DNA from: Duganella alba
GTDB lineage: Bacteria > Pseudomonadota > Gammaproteobacteria > Burkholderiales > Burkholderiaceae_D
Assembly (NCBI RefSeq): GCF_009674495.1
Contig: NZ_WKJN01000011.1
Span: forward strand, 123,490-187,489
Length of the DNA: 64,000 nt
Reading direction: 5' to 3'
In this document: positions 47,301 through 56,782 of the stretch, piece after piece
How positions within the stretch are numbered: position 1 is the first letter of the stretch
Layout of the letters: every line of letters begins with the position of its first letter
The notes under the pieces: generated by a model
Told to the model about the DNA's origin: nothing
What the model saw: the letters and a program-made list of their open reading frames with translations, nothing else
Databases searched by the model: none
Made by a program: the position numbers and the translations under genes

Positions 47301-48704
47301 ATGAATAGTGTGAGGTTGACGCTGCTGTGCATGGCTGCCGCAGTGCTGAGTGCATGCAGCACGCCGTTTTGCGACGCGCCGGGGGGATTGTGCTCGCCCC
47401 AGCCGGCAAAAACAAGCCCGCCGCCGCCGGTCGTGCAACCGCAACCCTTGCCCAAGCCGCCGCCGGAGCCGCCGTTGCCGCCCGCCGAAACCTTCGCCAT
47501 CACCCTGCCGGGCGCCGCGCCGGCGGGTGAGGACCGCAGCGAACTGCCGCCGCGCGCCGAAGCGCCGGCCGCCGTGCGCGACGTCGACTATAACGCCTTG
47601 CCGCCCGACACGCCGGTCCGCATCGGCCTGCTGCTGCCGCTGCGCTCGGACACCCTGGGCGTGGCCGCCGATGCGCTGCGCGCCGGCTTCATGGCGGCCT
47701 GGGAGCGCGACCGCGCCAACATCACCGTCACCGTGCTGGAAACCGGCGACGTGGCGCAGGATATCCTGTCGGTCTACGCCCGCGCGCTGCAAACCCAGGA
47801 CATCGTGGTCGGTCCTTTGTCGCGTTCGGCCGTGGCCTCGGTGGCCGCCAGTCCGCTGGTCAGCAAGCCGACCATCGCCCTGAATTATCCGGAAGGCTAC
47901 GGCCAGCCGGGCGCCTTGCCGCTGCCGCCGCACATGCTGGCGATCGGCCTGTCGATCGAGGAAGAAGCGCGCCAGGCAGCGCAATGGGCCGCCAGCGAGC
48001 AGCCGGACGGCGCGGCGCTGGTGCTGACCACCGGCTCGGCCTGGCAGCGCCGCGTGGCGGCCGCCTTCGCCGGCCAGTGGCAAAAGCTGGGCCGCCCGGT
48101 GCGCACCATCGAATTGAGCTCGCCGGACGGCTACCTCAGCGATCCGGAACTGGTGCAGCTGCGCGCCACCCTGCGCCAGGGCCTGCCGGCGCTGCTGTTC
48201 TCGGCCATGGGCGCCGACCAGACCCGCCAGCTGCGCCTGGCGCTGGGCAGCGCCGTCAGCACCGAGCCGGTCAATCCGATCTTCAGCACCGCCGACGCGC
48301 TGCCGCCACCGCCGCCATCCGCGCCGGCCGACCAGTTCAGCAGTCTGCCGATCTACGGCACCTCGGCGCTCAATCCCGGCGCCGGCTTCCCGGCCCAGGA
48401 CCTGGAAGGCGTGCGCCTGCTGGACCTGCCATGGCAGCTGCAGCGCGACCATCCGGCGGTGATGGTCTATCCGCGTCCGCTGCAAACCGGCGTCGGCAGC
48501 GCCGACATGGCGCGCCTGTACGCGCTTGGCATCGACGCCTTCCGCGTGGCGCGCGAGATCGGCCGCCATCCGGCCGGCCGCTTCCAGCTCGACGGCGTCA
48601 CCGGCCGCCTGAGCATCGATTTCGGCCAGGGTCCGTCCAGTTTCGAGCGGATCGAACAATCGGCCGTCTACCAGAACGGCGCGGCGCAGCCGGTTCGTCC
48701 ATGA
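47301..48704 (+). CDS. lpoA: Penicillin-binding protein activator LpoA (LppC family lipoprotein)
   Basis: 467 residues. The lipobox VLSACS comes after CMAAA, followed by a Pro-rich linker and a periplasmic-binding-protein-like LppC domain (VRIGLLLPLRSDTLGVAADA, DIVVGPLSRSAVASVAASPL, LPIYGTSALNPGAGFPAQDL). In E. coli LpoA stimulates PBP1A from the outer membrane. This version lacks the TPR half of the E. coli protein, as is usual in betaproteobacteria. First gene of lpoA-yraN-diaA-dolP. Confidence 0.88.
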   Translation: MNSVRLTLLCMAAAVLSACSTPFCDAPGGLCSPQPAKTSPPPPVVQPQPLPKPPPEPPLPPAETFAITLPGAAPAGEDRSELPPRAEAPAAVRDVDYNALPPDTPVRIGLLLPLRSDTLGVAADALRAGFMAAWERDRANITVTVLETGDVAQDILSVYARALQTQDIVVGPLSRSAVASVAASPLVSKPTIALNYPEGYGQPGALPLPPHMLAIGLSIEEEARQAAQWAASEQPDGAALVLTTGSAWQRRVAAAFAGQWQKLGRPVRTIELSSPDGYLSDPELVQLRATLRQGLPALLFSAMGADQTRQLRLALGSAVSTEPVNPIFSTADALPPPPPSAPADQFSSLPIYGTSALNPGAGFPAQDLEGVRLLDLPWQLQRDHPAVMVYPRPLQTGVGSADMARLYALGIDAFRVAREIGRHPAGRFQLDGVTGRLSIDFGQGPSSFERIEQSAVYQNGAAQPVRP

Positions 48705-48711
48705 GGATGCC

Positions 48712-49062
48712 ATGCCGCGCACCCCACAGCAGCGGCTGGGCCGGCTCGGCGAGGACCGGGCCCTGGCCCATCTCCTGGCCCAGGGCCTGACGCTGCGGGA
48801 GCGCAATTTCCTGTGCAAGTCCGGGGAAATCGACCTGATCATGCAGGACGGTCCCCACCTGGTGTTCATCGAAGTGCGGCAGCGCGCCAGCAGCCGCTTC
48901 GGCGGCGCCGTCTACAGCGTCACGCCGGCCAAGCAACAGCGCCTGTTACGTGCGGCACAATATTATCTTTTGCGCTATAAACTGCCACCACCATGCCGCT
49001 TCGACCTGGTCGCCATCGACGATGAAAAGTTGTCCTGGATACAAAATGTGCTGGAGATGTAA
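48712..49062 (+). CDS. yraN: YraN family (UPF0102) endonuclease-like protein
   Basis: 116 residues with the restriction-endonuclease-like core: QQRLGRLGEDRALAHLLAQG, LRERNFLCKSGEIDLIMQDG (Glu and Asp), LVFIEVRQRASSRFGGA and a C-terminal RFDLVAIDD. No function is established; Holliday-junction-resolvase-like nuclease activity has been suggested from fold. The start lies 7 bp after lpoA. Confidence 0.9.
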   Translation: MPRTPQQRLGRLGEDRALAHLLAQGLTLRERNFLCKSGEIDLIMQDGPHLVFIEVRQRASSRFGGAVYSVTPAKQQRLLRAAQYYLLRYKLPPPCRFDLVAIDDEKLSWIQNVLEM

Positions 49063-49078
49063 GCATTTTTAACAGCGC

Positions 49079-49110
49079 TTGTCCGGTCTGCCGGACGACT
49101 GCACTATAAT
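49079..49110 (+). promoter_or_regulatory. Possible diaA promoter with small hairpin
   Basis: A perfect -10 TATAAT (49105-49110) lies 10 bp before the ATG. Upstream TTGTCC (49079-49084) is 20 bp away, longer than optimal, and GTCCGG-TCTG-CCGGAC forms a small hairpin in the spacer. Confidence 0.4.
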
Positions 49111-49119
49111 CAGCACACT

Positions 49120-49716
49120 ATGAATAATCAACGCATCCTGGCGCACTTCCACGAAAGTGCCGAAACCAAAATCCAGTCCGCCACCGTCCTCGCCCCGCAT
49201 ATTGCGCAAGCGATCGACCTGATGTTCTCGGCGCTTTCCAACGGCAACAAGATTCTGGTCTGCGGCAACGGTGGTTCGGCCGCAGACTCGCAGCACTTCG
49301 CCGCCGAGCTGGTGGGCCGCTTCGAGCGTGAGCGCTTCCCGCTGCCGGCCATCGCGCTGACCACCGACACCTCGATCCTGACGGCGGTGGCCAACGATTA
49401 CAGCTACCGCGAGATCTTCTCCAAGCAGGTGCAGGCCTTCGGCCAGGCCGGCGACATCCTGCTGGCGTTCTCCACCTCGGGCAACTCCGGCAACGTGGTG
49501 GCGGCGATTGAGGCGGCGCTGGAGCGCGAAATGCGCGTGGTGGCCATGACCGGCAAGGGCGGCGGCGCCATCGGCAAGATGCTGACCGACGCCGACGTCC
49601 ATATCTGCGTCCCGCACGACCGTACTGCCCGTATCCAGGAAGTCCACCTGGTAACCATCCATGCTATTTGCGACGGCATCGACGTCGCGCTGTTCGGAGG
49701 AGATGTGAATGAGTAA
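49120..49716 (+). CDS. diaA: SIS-domain protein DiaA/GmhA
   Basis: 198-residue SIS-fold protein: [60 protein letters not shown] and [17 protein letters not shown]. The sequence alone suits phosphoheptose isomerase (GmhA) or the DnaA-binding replication initiator DiaA. The order lpoA-yraN-x-dolP is that of E. coli lpoA-yraN-diaA-dolP and favours DiaA, though in betaproteobacteria the same protein may serve both roles. The 3' end overlaps dolP by 8 bp. Confidence 0.85.
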   Translation: MNNQRILAHFHESAETKIQSATVLAPHIAQAIDLMFSALSNGNKILVCGNGGSAADSQHFAAELVGRFERERFPLPAIALTTDTSILTAVANDYSYREIFSKQVQAFGQAGDILLAFSTSGNSGNVVAAIEAALEREMRVVAMTGKGGGAIGKMLTDADVHICVPHDRTARIQEVHLVTIHAICDGIDVALFGGDVNE

Positions 49717-50371
49717 TCCCGGCGCAATCTGGAAACGAGTACAACGTCCGCTGGCCATGAGCGTGCTGTGTGGCGCCATGCTGGCATCGCTGTCGGGCTG
49801 CGTCGCGCTGGTCGCGGGCGGTGCGATTTCCGGTACGCTGGCTGCCTCCGACCGCCGCACCTTCGGCGCACAGACGGAAGACCGTGCGATCGAAGTCAAG
49901 GGCGGCATCAAGATCAACAACGTGACCGGCGACGCCGGCCACGTGAACATCAACAGCTTCAACCGCCGCGCCCTGATCACCGGCGAAGTGCGCGATGACG
50001 CGATGAAGGCCGCCGTCGAGCGCGAAGTACGCAGCATCGAAGGCGTGATCGACGTCATCAACGAACTCGACGTCGCCGGCCTGGCCAGCTACACCTCGCG
50101 CTCCAGCGACACCATCATCACCGGCAAGGTCAAGGCCAGCCTGGTCGACGCCAAGGACATCTCCGCCAATTCCTACCAGGTGGTGACCGAGCGCGGCGTG
50201 GTCTACCTGCAGGGCCGCGTGACTCAGCGCGAAGGCCAGATCGGCGCCGACATCGCCCGTGGCGTCAGCGGCGTGACCAAGGTGGTCAAGGTGTTTGAAT
50301 ACATCACCGAGGAAGAGTGGAAGCAGTATCAGCCCAAGCCCGCCAACCCCAACACACAGAGCAACTCATGA
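49709..50371 (+). CDS. dolP: BON-domain outer membrane lipoprotein DolP
   Basis: 220 residues. The lipobox is LSGCV (Cys near 31). Two BON domains follow: [20 protein letters not shown] with [11 protein letters not shown], and [20 protein letters not shown] with [15 protein letters not shown]. DolP (YraP) helps outer-membrane integrity at the division site. The start overlaps the end of diaA; the stop overlaps the next ATG (ATGA). Confidence 0.92.
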   Translation: MSNPGAIWKRVQRPLAMSVLCGAMLASLSGCVALVAGGAISGTLAASDRRTFGAQTEDRAIEVKGGIKINNVTGDAGHVNINSFNRRALITGEVRDDAMKAAVEREVRSIEGVIDVINELDVAGLASYTSRSSDTIITGKVKASLVDAKDISANSYQVVTERGVVYLQGRVTQREGQIGADIARGVSGVTKVVKVFEYITEEEWKQYQPKPANPNTQSNS

Positions 50372-50880
50372 GCACCTCATCCCGCGCCTGGATCAAGCCG
50401 GTCATCGCCGCCGTAGCGATTGCCGCCATCGGTTTTGGTGGTTACACCGCGCTGGCCAAGCGCGAGGTGGCGCCGCAGCTGACCTTCGTCAGCCTCAACG
50501 GCGAGAAGATCACGCCGGAAAGCCTGCGCGGCAAGGTAGTCATGGTCAACTTCTGGGCCACCTCGTGCACCACCTGCGTGGGCGAGATGCCGAAGATGGT
50601 CGACACCTACAACAAGTTCAAGGGCCAGGGCCTGGAATTCGTCGCCGTGGCGATGAGCTACGACCCGGCCAACTACGTGGCCAACTATGCGCAGACGCGC
50701 CAGCTGCCGTTCAAGGTGGCGCTGGACAGCGACGGCTCGGCCGCCAAGGCCTACGGCAACGTCAACATGACGCCAACCACCTTCGTCATCGGCAAGGATG
50801 GCAAGATCCTCAAGCGCTATCTGGGCGAACCGGACTTCCCGGCGCTGCACAAGCTGCTGGATGAGTCGCTGAAAAGCTAG
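50368..50880 (+). CDS. TlpA/ResA-like membrane-anchored thioredoxin
   Basis: 170 residues. An N-terminal anchor (PVIAAVAIAAIGFGGYTAL) holds a thioredoxin-fold domain in the periplasm: LRGKVVMVNFWATSCTTCVG with active-site CTTC, FVAVAMSYDPANYVANYA, and TPTTFVIGKDGKILKRYLG containing the cis-Pro. It probably reduces periplasmic disulfides, for example in cytochrome c maturation. Its overlap with dolP adds it to the lpoA operon, a place it does not have in E. coli. Confidence 0.9.
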   Translation: MSTSSRAWIKPVIAAVAIAAIGFGGYTALAKREVAPQLTFVSLNGEKITPESLRGKVVMVNFWATSCTTCVGEMPKMVDTYNKFKGQGLEFVAVAMSYDPANYVANYAQTRQLPFKVALDSDGSAAKAYGNVNMTPTTFVIGKDGKILKRYLGEPDFPALHKLLDESLKS

Positions 50881-50934
50881 CTGGCATGCGGCTTGCATGG
50901 CTTAAAGCTCTCCTCCACTACCAGGAAAGCCGCC

Positions 50935-51378
50935 ATGGACCGCAACCAAGTGACGCAAAAAATCCTCTCCACCAAGGTCGCCAAGCGCATGCGCTGGGCC
51001 GATCTAGCCCAGGAATTCGGCCAGAGCAAGGAATGGACGACCGCCGCGCTGCTCGGCCAGATGACCTTCAGCCGGGCGCAGGCCGACAAGGCGCAACAGC
51101 TGTTCGATCTCACCGATGAAGAAGCGGCCTGGCTGCAGATCGTGCCCTACAAAGGCTCGCTGCCGACCGCCGTGCCGACCGATCCGCTGATCTACCGCTG
51201 GTACGAAATCGTCAGCGTCTACGGCACCACCATCAAGGAACTGATCCACGAGGAATTCGGCGACGGCATCATGAGCGCCATCGACTTCTCGATGGATATC
51301 CAGCGAGAAGCCGATCCCAAGGGCGACCGCGTGCAGGTGGTCCTGAGCGGCAAATTCCTGCCCTACAAATCCTACTAG
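50935..51378 (+). CDS. cynS: Cyanate hydratase (cyanase)
   Basis: 147-residue enzyme converting cyanate and bicarbonate to ammonia and CO2. The active-site triad is present: Arg88 and Glu91 in YRWYEIV and Ser114 in GIMSAIDFSM. The N-terminal helical domain has KVAKRMRWADLAQEFGQSKE. AGGAAA precedes the ATG at 50935; the frame extends to 50893 without support. No cynR or cynT is adjacent. It follows the TlpA gene by 54 bp and is convergent with the DUF3034 gene. Confidence 0.95.
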   Translation: MDRNQVTQKILSTKVAKRMRWADLAQEFGQSKEWTTAALLGQMTFSRAQADKAQQLFDLTDEEAAWLQIVPYKGSLPTAVPTDPLIYRWYEIVSVYGTTIKELIHEEFGDGIMSAIDFSMDIQREADPKGDRVQVVLSGKFLPYKSY

Positions 51379-51383
51379 GCCGA

Positions 51384-52268
51384 CTAGAAGCCTGCCTGCA
51401 GCGACAGGTACAGGCCGTGCTGCTTCTTCGGATTGAACACGGTGATATCGCCCAGTTCCGCATAGGCGGCCGTCACTGACAAGTTCTTGGTCGGGAACCA
51501 GGCGACGAAGGCGTCGTAGTACGCCTTCTCGTTGTCCACGCCCAGGTTGTGCGGCTTGCGGCGGTACTCGGCGCCCAGCGCCACCTTGCGCGTGATCAGA
51601 TAGGCGGCGGAGAACTCCGGCATCAGCCGCGTGTCGTCGTTCTTGTCGCCGCCGAAGCCGAGGATGCCCATCTGGTTGGCGCGGGTGGCGCGCAGCGTGG
51701 CGTTCAGCAGCAGGCTTTGTTCCAGGTAGATCTTGGTGGCCGAGACATAGTAGTCGTAGCCATGATCATCCTTGGCGCCCAGCTGCTTGACGTTGGTGAC
51801 GCCCAGCGCCTCCAGGCCATGCACGCCCTTGTTCTTCTTGTACATCACGCCGATGGCCACCTGCGGCACCCAGCTGTCCTGCTCATACACCGCATCGCCC
51901 AGCACCTTCAGCTTGAGGCCGACGATGTCCTGCTTGATGTTGAGCTTGTCCAGCGGCGCCAGGCTGCCCTTGAATTCCTGGTTGGCGAACGACACTTCAA
52001 GACGGTCGGCCAGGCCGATCGCCACGCCGTAGCTGCCCAGCTTGTAGTCCTGCGTGCTGATGTAGGTGTAGTGCGCATTGGCGCCCCAGCTGTCGCGCGT
52101 GCCGTAGCCGGTGATCAGCGCCCACGGCGTGATGCCGCCGCCGCCAGCGCCTTCCACCTGCACCACGCCGCCGGTGGCCAGCAGCTTGCCCATGTCGGGC
52201 GACGACGATTGCGCCCAGGCGCCGGCGCAGGCCAGCGCAGCCATCAAGGCTGGAATGATTTTCTTCAT
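51384..52268 (-). CDS. DUF3034 outer-membrane-like protein
   Basis: 294-residue exported protein with signal peptide MKKIIPALMAALACAGAWA. The body alternates hydrophobic and polar residues with many aromatic/Gly strands (GGGGITPWALITGYG, AHYTYISTQDYKLGSYGVAI, VSATKIYLEQSLLLNATLRA, QHGLYLSLQAGF) and ends in Phe, as in beta-barrel proteins. It matches the DUF3034 family, of unknown function. It lies 18 bp after the exported truncated haemoglobin gene, so the two probably form an operon. Confidence 0.85.
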   Translation of the reverse strand: MKKIIPALMAALACAGAWAQSSSPDMGKLLATGGVVQVEGAGGGGITPWALITGYGTRDSWGANAHYTYISTQDYKLGSYGVAIGLADRLEVSFANQEFKGSLAPLDKLNIKQDIVGLKLKVLGDAVYEQDSWVPQVAIGVMYKKNKGVHGLEALGVTNVKQLGAKDDHGYDYYVSATKIYLEQSLLLNATLRATRANQMGILGFGGDKNDDTRLMPEFSAAYLITRKVALGAEYRRKPHNLGVDNEKAYYDAFVAWFPTKNLSVTAAYAELGDITVFNPKKQHGLYLSLQAGF

Positions 52269-52286
52269 TGTTCTGCTCCTGATGGA

Positions 52287-52760
52287 TTATTTGGTCACGA
52301 TGTCGCGCTGCATCGGCGCCAGCTTGGCGACCAGCTTGAGCGCAACGCGGCTCGGCACATTGTGCTGTTCCATCGCGATCTGCAAATCCTCGGTCAGCGC
52401 ATTGAACATGGCGTTGGTGATCTTCAGATCCTGGTGCACGGTCTTCATGTCGCGCACCGGGCCGACGCCTTCCATGGCCTTGTCATGGTATTTGCCGGTG
52501 TACTTGCATGGGCCGCCGGCGAACTCGCAGAACTGCTCCTGCAGACGCACGTTCAGTTGCGGGATGTCGAAGTCGGTGAAGCTTTCCTTGATGCGCGGAT
52601 CGGCCAGCACCAGCGTGATGAAGGTATCGACGATCTTCTTGATACCTTCCTTGCCGCCCAGGCCCTGGTAGGTGGAGTCTTCGGTGTAAGGGGTTTGCGC
52701 CATGGCCAGCGAAGACGCCAGCAACAGGCCACAGCCGAGCCGCTTGATGAATTTTTTCAT
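52287..52760 (-). CDS. Exported group 1 truncated haemoglobin
   Basis: 157 residues. A signal peptide (MKKFIKRLGCGLLLASSLAMA) precedes a trHbN-type globin: STYQGLGGKEGIKKIVDTFI, LADPRIKESFTDFD, LQEQFCEFAGGPCKYTGK and MKTVHQDLKITNAMFNAL with the proximal His. Two cysteines flank AGG and could form a disulfide. Truncated globins are normally cytoplasmic, so an export signal is unusual; a periplasmic role in NO or O2 handling is inference. First gene of a pair with the DUF3034 protein. Confidence 0.88.
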   Translation of the reverse strand: MKKFIKRLGCGLLLASSLAMAQTPYTEDSTYQGLGGKEGIKKIVDTFITLVLADPRIKESFTDFDIPQLNVRLQEQFCEFAGGPCKYTGKYHDKAMEGVGPVRDMKTVHQDLKITNAMFNALTEDLQIAMEQHNVPSRVALKLVAKLAPMQRDIVTK

Positions 52761-52827
52761 ATCAGTCCTGATTAAAAACGATAAAGAGAATTCAGCGGGG
52801 TCTCGGCTTCTACTGCAATTTATCAGA

Positions 52828-53250
52828 TTATTTGGGGTATAAGATCATTTGCGTGCATCTGAACAACGCTATTGTTTTGCCAGTATCTTTGTTGGTCACG
52901 GTCGCGTCCCACACCTGCGTGGTGCGGCCCAGATGCACTGCCGTGGCGGTCGCCACCACCGTGCCCTCGCGCGCGGTGCCGAGGTGATTCGATTTCAACT
53001 CGATGGTGGTGAAGTTCTGCGCGCCTTCCGGCAGATGCGAAAAGCACGCGTAACCGCAGGCGGTATCGGCCAGCGTGACCACGCTGCCCGCATGCAGAAA
53101 ACCGTTCGGCGCGAGATGATAACCGCTGACGTCAAACTCCGCCACAATCTCGCCTTCCTTGACGGAAGTGATGACGATGCCCAGGTGGTCCGGCAGCGTG
53201 CCTTTGCCGAACTGGTTAAAGTATTCGGTGGTAAATTTTGCAGCATCCAT
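52828..53250 (-). CDS. PaaI-like hotdog-fold thioesterase
   Basis: 140 residues. The hotdog motifs include GYHLAPNGFLHAGSVVTLAD (HGG-like region with the catalytic Asp nearby), CGYACFSHLPEGAQNFTTIE and GRTTQVWDATVTNKDTGKTI. It probably hydrolyses acyl-CoA thioesters in the cytoplasm; the acyl group is unknown. It lies 12 bp after the anti-sigma gene and could be the tail of the sigma/anti-sigma transcript. Confidence 0.88.
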   Translation of the reverse strand: MDAAKFTTEYFNQFGKGTLPDHLGIVITSVKEGEIVAEFDVSGYHLAPNGFLHAGSVVTLADTACGYACFSHLPEGAQNFTTIELKSNHLGTAREGTVVATATAVHLGRTTQVWDATVTNKDTGKTIALFRCTQMILYPK

Positions 53251-53262
53251 AGAGCTCCCTCT

Positions 53263-53955
53263 TTACATTACGCGTACCCACGCGCCTTTGTAGAGTATAG
53301 GGCCAGTTGGACCATTCGGATCGGGCGAGCCGCCTTTTGGCTCCAGCGACACGGCCAGCAGCGCGACGTCGTCGCCGACGGCATTGCTGCCCAGCGCCAG
53401 CCTGACCTCGCCCTTGTCAGCCAGCAGGCCCAGCGAACGTGGATTGCCTTGCTTCGGCACGGCCCACAGCTGCAGCGTCTTGTCGCTGGCCACCGGCGCG
53501 TTGCCGACCAGGCGCACCGTCAGCGCCTTGTGATGGGTATCGCCGGTCAGCACCAGCGCGGTCTGCGCTTTCTCGTCGGTCAGCGTGGCGACGTAATCGA
53601 GCTGCGGCTGGTCGAGCAGGCGCGTGCCGATGACGATCACCAGCAAGGCCGCCATCGCGGTCGAGGCGACGCCCAGCCAGCGCCAGAAGTTCAGCGACTC
53701 CAGCCAGCCGGCCCGCTCCGGCCGCAGATTCAGGCGGCGTTCGATGCCCAGCCATACCTGCTTGCGCGGCTTTTCGGCGGCGGAAAACTCGGCCATCGGC
53801 GCCAGCCGGTCCTGCCACTCGGCCGTCAGGCGGCGCAGCGCGGCGTCGTTGTGCAGATAACCTTCGAAGCGGCGGCGCGCGCCGCCCTTGAGCGTGCCGA
53901 GCACATATTCCGCGGCCAGCTTTTCGCGCAGTGGTGCGTTGTCGCGGATGTTCAT
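53263..53955 (-). CDS. Anti-sigma factor (RskA/anti-sigma-K family)
   Basis: 230 residues. The cytoplasmic N-terminal half carries [20 protein letters not shown] and a Trp/Glu-rich sigma-binding region, one membrane helix is near 105-125 ([20 protein letters not shown]), and a periplasmic RskA domain follows ([20 protein letters not shown]). No zinc HxxxCxxC motif is visible in the N-terminus. It holds the ECF sigma factor at the membrane. ATG at 53955 overlaps the sigma stop (ATGA). Confidence 0.88.
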   Translation of the reverse strand: MNIRDNAPLREKLAAEYVLGTLKGGARRRFEGYLHNDAALRRLTAEWQDRLAPMAEFSAAEKPRKQVWLGIERRLNLRPERAGWLESLNFWRWLGVASTAMAALLVIVIGTRLLDQPQLDYVATLTDEKAQTALVLTGDTHHKALTVRLVGNAPVASDKTLQLWAVPKQGNPRSLGLLADKGEVRLALGSNAVGDDVALLAVSLEPKGGSPDPNGPTGPILYKGAWVRVM

Positions 53956-54539
53956 GGACGGTCTCCCTTGGCCAGACACGTCTTCAGCTTTTCCAGGCTG
54001 CGGCGTATCCAGGTCTTGACGGTCCCGATCGGCAGCGCCATCTGCTGCGCCACCTCGCTATGCGACAAATCGTGAAAGAACGCCAACCCCACCACCTGCC
54101 GGTGCAAGCCTTCCAGCGCCGACATGCAATATGCCAGCGCCTTGGCGTCGCGGCTCAGTTCCAGCGCCTCGATCGGCGTGGCGGAGGGGTCGTGCAGTGC
54201 ATTCATGATTGCTTCATCAAACGGGTCTCCATCGATTTCGGCGGCGACATCGCTGCGGCGTAGCAAATCGAAAGCCTTGTTGCGCACGATGGTGGTCATC
54301 CACGTCATCGGTGCGGCCAGGTGGCTTTGATAGCTGCCGGCGTTGTGCCAGATCGCGACGAAACTCTCTTGCAGCACTTCTTCCGCAAGCTCGCGCTTAA
54401 CCAATATACGCAGCGCGAAGCCAAACAGTTTCGCTGAAGTAGCGTCATATAACGAGCGGAAAGCCGCGGCGTCGCGCTGGGCGGCGCCATTCAGCCACGT
54501 GCGCAGCTGTTGAGGATCGAGGGTATGGGCGTCGGACAC
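53952..54539 (-). CDS. ECF RNA polymerase sigma factor
   Basis: 195 residues. Region 2 is [40 protein letters not shown] and [18 protein letters not shown]; region 4 is [40 protein letters not shown]. It belongs to the SigK-like (ECF19) group paired with RskA-type anti-sigma factors. I chose GTG at 54539 with AAGG 6 nt upstream; an ATG at 54575 is possible. The frame is open far upstream only because it runs antisense through the TonB receptor gene. Divergent from that receptor. Confidence 0.92.
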   Translation of the reverse strand: MSDAHTLDPQQLRTWLNGAAQRDAAAFRSLYDATSAKLFGFALRILVKRELAEEVLQESFVAIWHNAGSYQSHLAAPMTWMTTIVRNKAFDLLRRSDVAAEIDGDPFDEAIMNALHDPSATPIEALELSRDAKALAYCMSALEGLHRQVVGLAFFHDLSHSEVAQQMALPIGTVKTWIRRSLEKLKTCLAKGDRP

Positions 54540-54677
54540 GGCGTGCCTTAATCGGAGGATGACGAAAATTACCATATTCTCAACGCTGCACGAAACAAAA
54601 TCGTGAATCCAGTTGAAGCCCTCCAGCGTACAAGCCTTACAACATGAAGCATTCAACAATGCGCGCGAGGGGACGGG

Positions 54678-56687
54678 ATGACGATCAGATGCAGGATGGC
54701 TGCGGTGTTGGCAATGATGTGGCACGGCGCGGCGCTGGCCGCCGAGGACACCAACGGCGCGCTGGCCAGCGTGACGGTGTTGGGCCATTACGACAATGCG
54801 GTCGGCACCTCCGACGCCGCCAGCCAGGGCACGGTGACCGCCAACCTGATCGCCAACCGTCCCGCGCTGCGCACCGGCGAGCTGCTGGAATTCGTGCCGG
54901 GCATGATCGTCACGCAGCATAGCGGCGACGGCAAGGCCAACCAGTACTTCCTGCGCGGCTTCAATCTCGATCACGGCACCGACTTCGCCACCTGGGTCGA
55001 CGGCGTGCCGGTCAACATGCGCAGCAACGCGCACGGGCAAGGCTATTCCGACCTCAACTTCCTGATCCCGGAACTGGTGCAGCGCATCGACTACAAGAAA
55101 GGCAGCTACTTCGCCGACGAAGGCGACTTCTCGTCCGCCGGCGCCGCCCACATCGGCCTGAGCGACCAGCTCAAACAGGGCATCGCCAATCTCACCGTGG
55201 GCGGCTACGGCTACCAGCGCGGCGTGCTGGCCGACTCCTTTGCCGCCGCCGGCGGCACGCTGCTGTACGGGCTGGAAATCAGCCGCAACAACGGTCCGTG
55301 GCAAACGCCGGAGCAGGTGCGCAAGTACAGCGGCACGCTGCGCTACAACCACGGCGATGCGCAGGACGGCTACAGCATCACCGCCATGGCCTACCGCAAC
55401 CGCTGGAACGCCACCGACCAGGTGCCGCTGCGCGCCGTGCAGGAGGGCTTGATCGGCCGCTTCGGCAGCCTCGATCCCAGCGACGGCGGCGACACCTCGC
55501 GCACCAGCCTGGCCTGGAATATGCACCGCCGCGGCAGCGACCAGGTCACGCAGGCCTCGGCCTACCTGGTGCATTCCAGCCTGGACCTGTACAGCAACTT
55601 CACCTACCTGCTCAACGATCCCGTCAACAGCGACCAGTTCCAGCAAAGCGAGCGCCGCACCATGGGCGGCGCCAGCGCCAGCCACGCGTGGCTGAACAAC
55701 ATCGGCGGCATCGACATGCGCAACCAGCTGGGCGTGCAGACGCGCTACGACCACATCGCGCCGATTGGCCTGTACGCCACCGTGGCGCGCCAGCGGCTGG
55801 CCACCGTGCGCGAGGACCGCGTCGACGAGGCCAGCGTGGGACTGTATGCGGAAAACACCAGCTACTGGACGCCGTCCTTCCGCAGCATCGCCGGCCTGCG
55901 CTATGACGCCTACCGTTTCAAGGTCAACGACGACAACGCCAACGCGCACAAGTTCTCGCCCAAGCTGTCGCTGATCTTCGGACCGTGGGCGAAGACCGAA
56001 TACTTCATCAACTACGGCGCCGGCTTCCACAGCAACGATGCGCGCGGCGTCACCGGTCCCGATCCCGCGCAACCGCTGGTGGGCACGCGCGGCGCCGAAC
56101 TGGGCGTGCGCAGCGAGTGGCTGCCGGGCCTGCAAAGTTCGCTGTCGCTGTGGGCGCTGGACATCGATTCGGAACTGGTCTATGCCGGCGACAGCGGCCA
56201 GACCGAAGCGAGCCGCGCCAGCCGCCGCACCGGCGTCGAATGGAGCAACCACTACATCGCGACGCCGTGGCTGCTGTTCGATCTGGACCTGGCGGTGTCG
56301 CACGCGCGCTATCGCCAGAGCGACCCGGTGGGCAACTACGTGCCGGAAGCGCTCGACAAGGTGGCCTCGTTCGGCATGACGGTCAAGGATATCGGCCGCT
56401 GGTTCGGCGGCTTTGAGTTGCGCTACTTCGGCCAGCGTCCGCTCGTCGAAGACAACAGCGTGCGCTCGGCCGCCACCACGCTGGCCTATGGCCGCATCGG
56501 CTATCAACTCAGCCGCCGCACCAAACTGACCCTGGACGGTTTCAACTTGTTCAACCGCCAGGCCAGCGACATCGACTACTACTACACCTCGCGTCTGGCG
56601 GGGGAACCCGCCGAGGGCGTCAACGACGTGCACTTCCATCCGGTCGAGCCGCGCACGCTGCGGCTGACGCTCAGCCACAGTTTCTGA
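54678..56687 (+). CDS. TonB-dependent outer membrane receptor
   Basis: 669 residues with signal peptide MRMAAV...HGAALAA-like region. The plug domain is LLEFVPGMIVTQHSGDGKAN, FLRGFNLDHGTDFATWVDGV and QRIDYKKGSYFADEGDFSSA; a beta barrel follows, ending LRLTLSHSF with terminal Phe. The ligand is not known; no siderophore genes are nearby. It is divergent from the ECF sigma factor, which may control it, and followed by the DUF4331 gene after 95 bp. GAGGGG precedes the ATG. Confidence 0.93.
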   Translation: MTIRCRMAAVLAMMWHGAALAAEDTNGALASVTVLGHYDNAVGTSDAASQGTVTANLIANRPALRTGELLEFVPGMIVTQHSGDGKANQYFLRGFNLDHGTDFATWVDGVPVNMRSNAHGQGYSDLNFLIPELVQRIDYKKGSYFADEGDFSSAGAAHIGLSDQLKQGIANLTVGGYGYQRGVLADSFAAAGGTLLYGLEISRNNGPWQTPEQVRKYSGTLRYNHGDAQDGYSITAMAYRNRWNATDQVPLRAVQEGLIGRFGSLDPSDGGDTSRTSLAWNMHRRGSDQVTQASAYLVHSSLDLYSNFTYLLNDPVNSDQFQQSERRTMGGASASHAWLNNIGGIDMRNQLGVQTRYDHIAPIGLYATVARQRLATVREDRVDEASVGLYAENTSYWTPSFRSIAGLRYDAYRFKVNDDNANAHKFSPKLSLIFGPWAKTEYFINYGAGFHSNDARGVTGPDPAQPLVGTRGAELGVRSEWLPGLQSSLSLWALDIDSELVYAGDSGQTEASRASRRTGVEWSNHYIATPWLLFDLDLAVSHARYRQSDPVGNYVPEALDKVASFGMTVKDIGRWFGGFELRYFGQRPLVEDNSVRSAATTLAYGRIGYQLSRRTKLTLDGFNLFNRQASDIDYYYTSRLAGEPAEGVNDVHFHPVEPRTLRLTLSHSF

Positions 56688-56782
56688 AAATTAATCTTAT
56701 TAAATCTGAATCTGACGCGCGGTGCGCCGCGTATATCAGCCTGCAGTACCCACAGAAGGTCTACTCATTCGGAGGAAGCGAG

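Noticed and set aside
47217..48869. 550-residue minus-strand frame opposite lpoA
   Set aside because: Composition is Arg/Gln/Gly-rich without motifs; lpoA on the other strand is convincing.
53952..56678. A 908-residue minus-strand open frame joining the sigma factor to a long upstream protein
   Set aside because: The upstream part is the antisense of the TonB receptor gene and has low-complexity Ala/Val/Gly/Arg composition. Only the last 195 residues form a real sigma factor.
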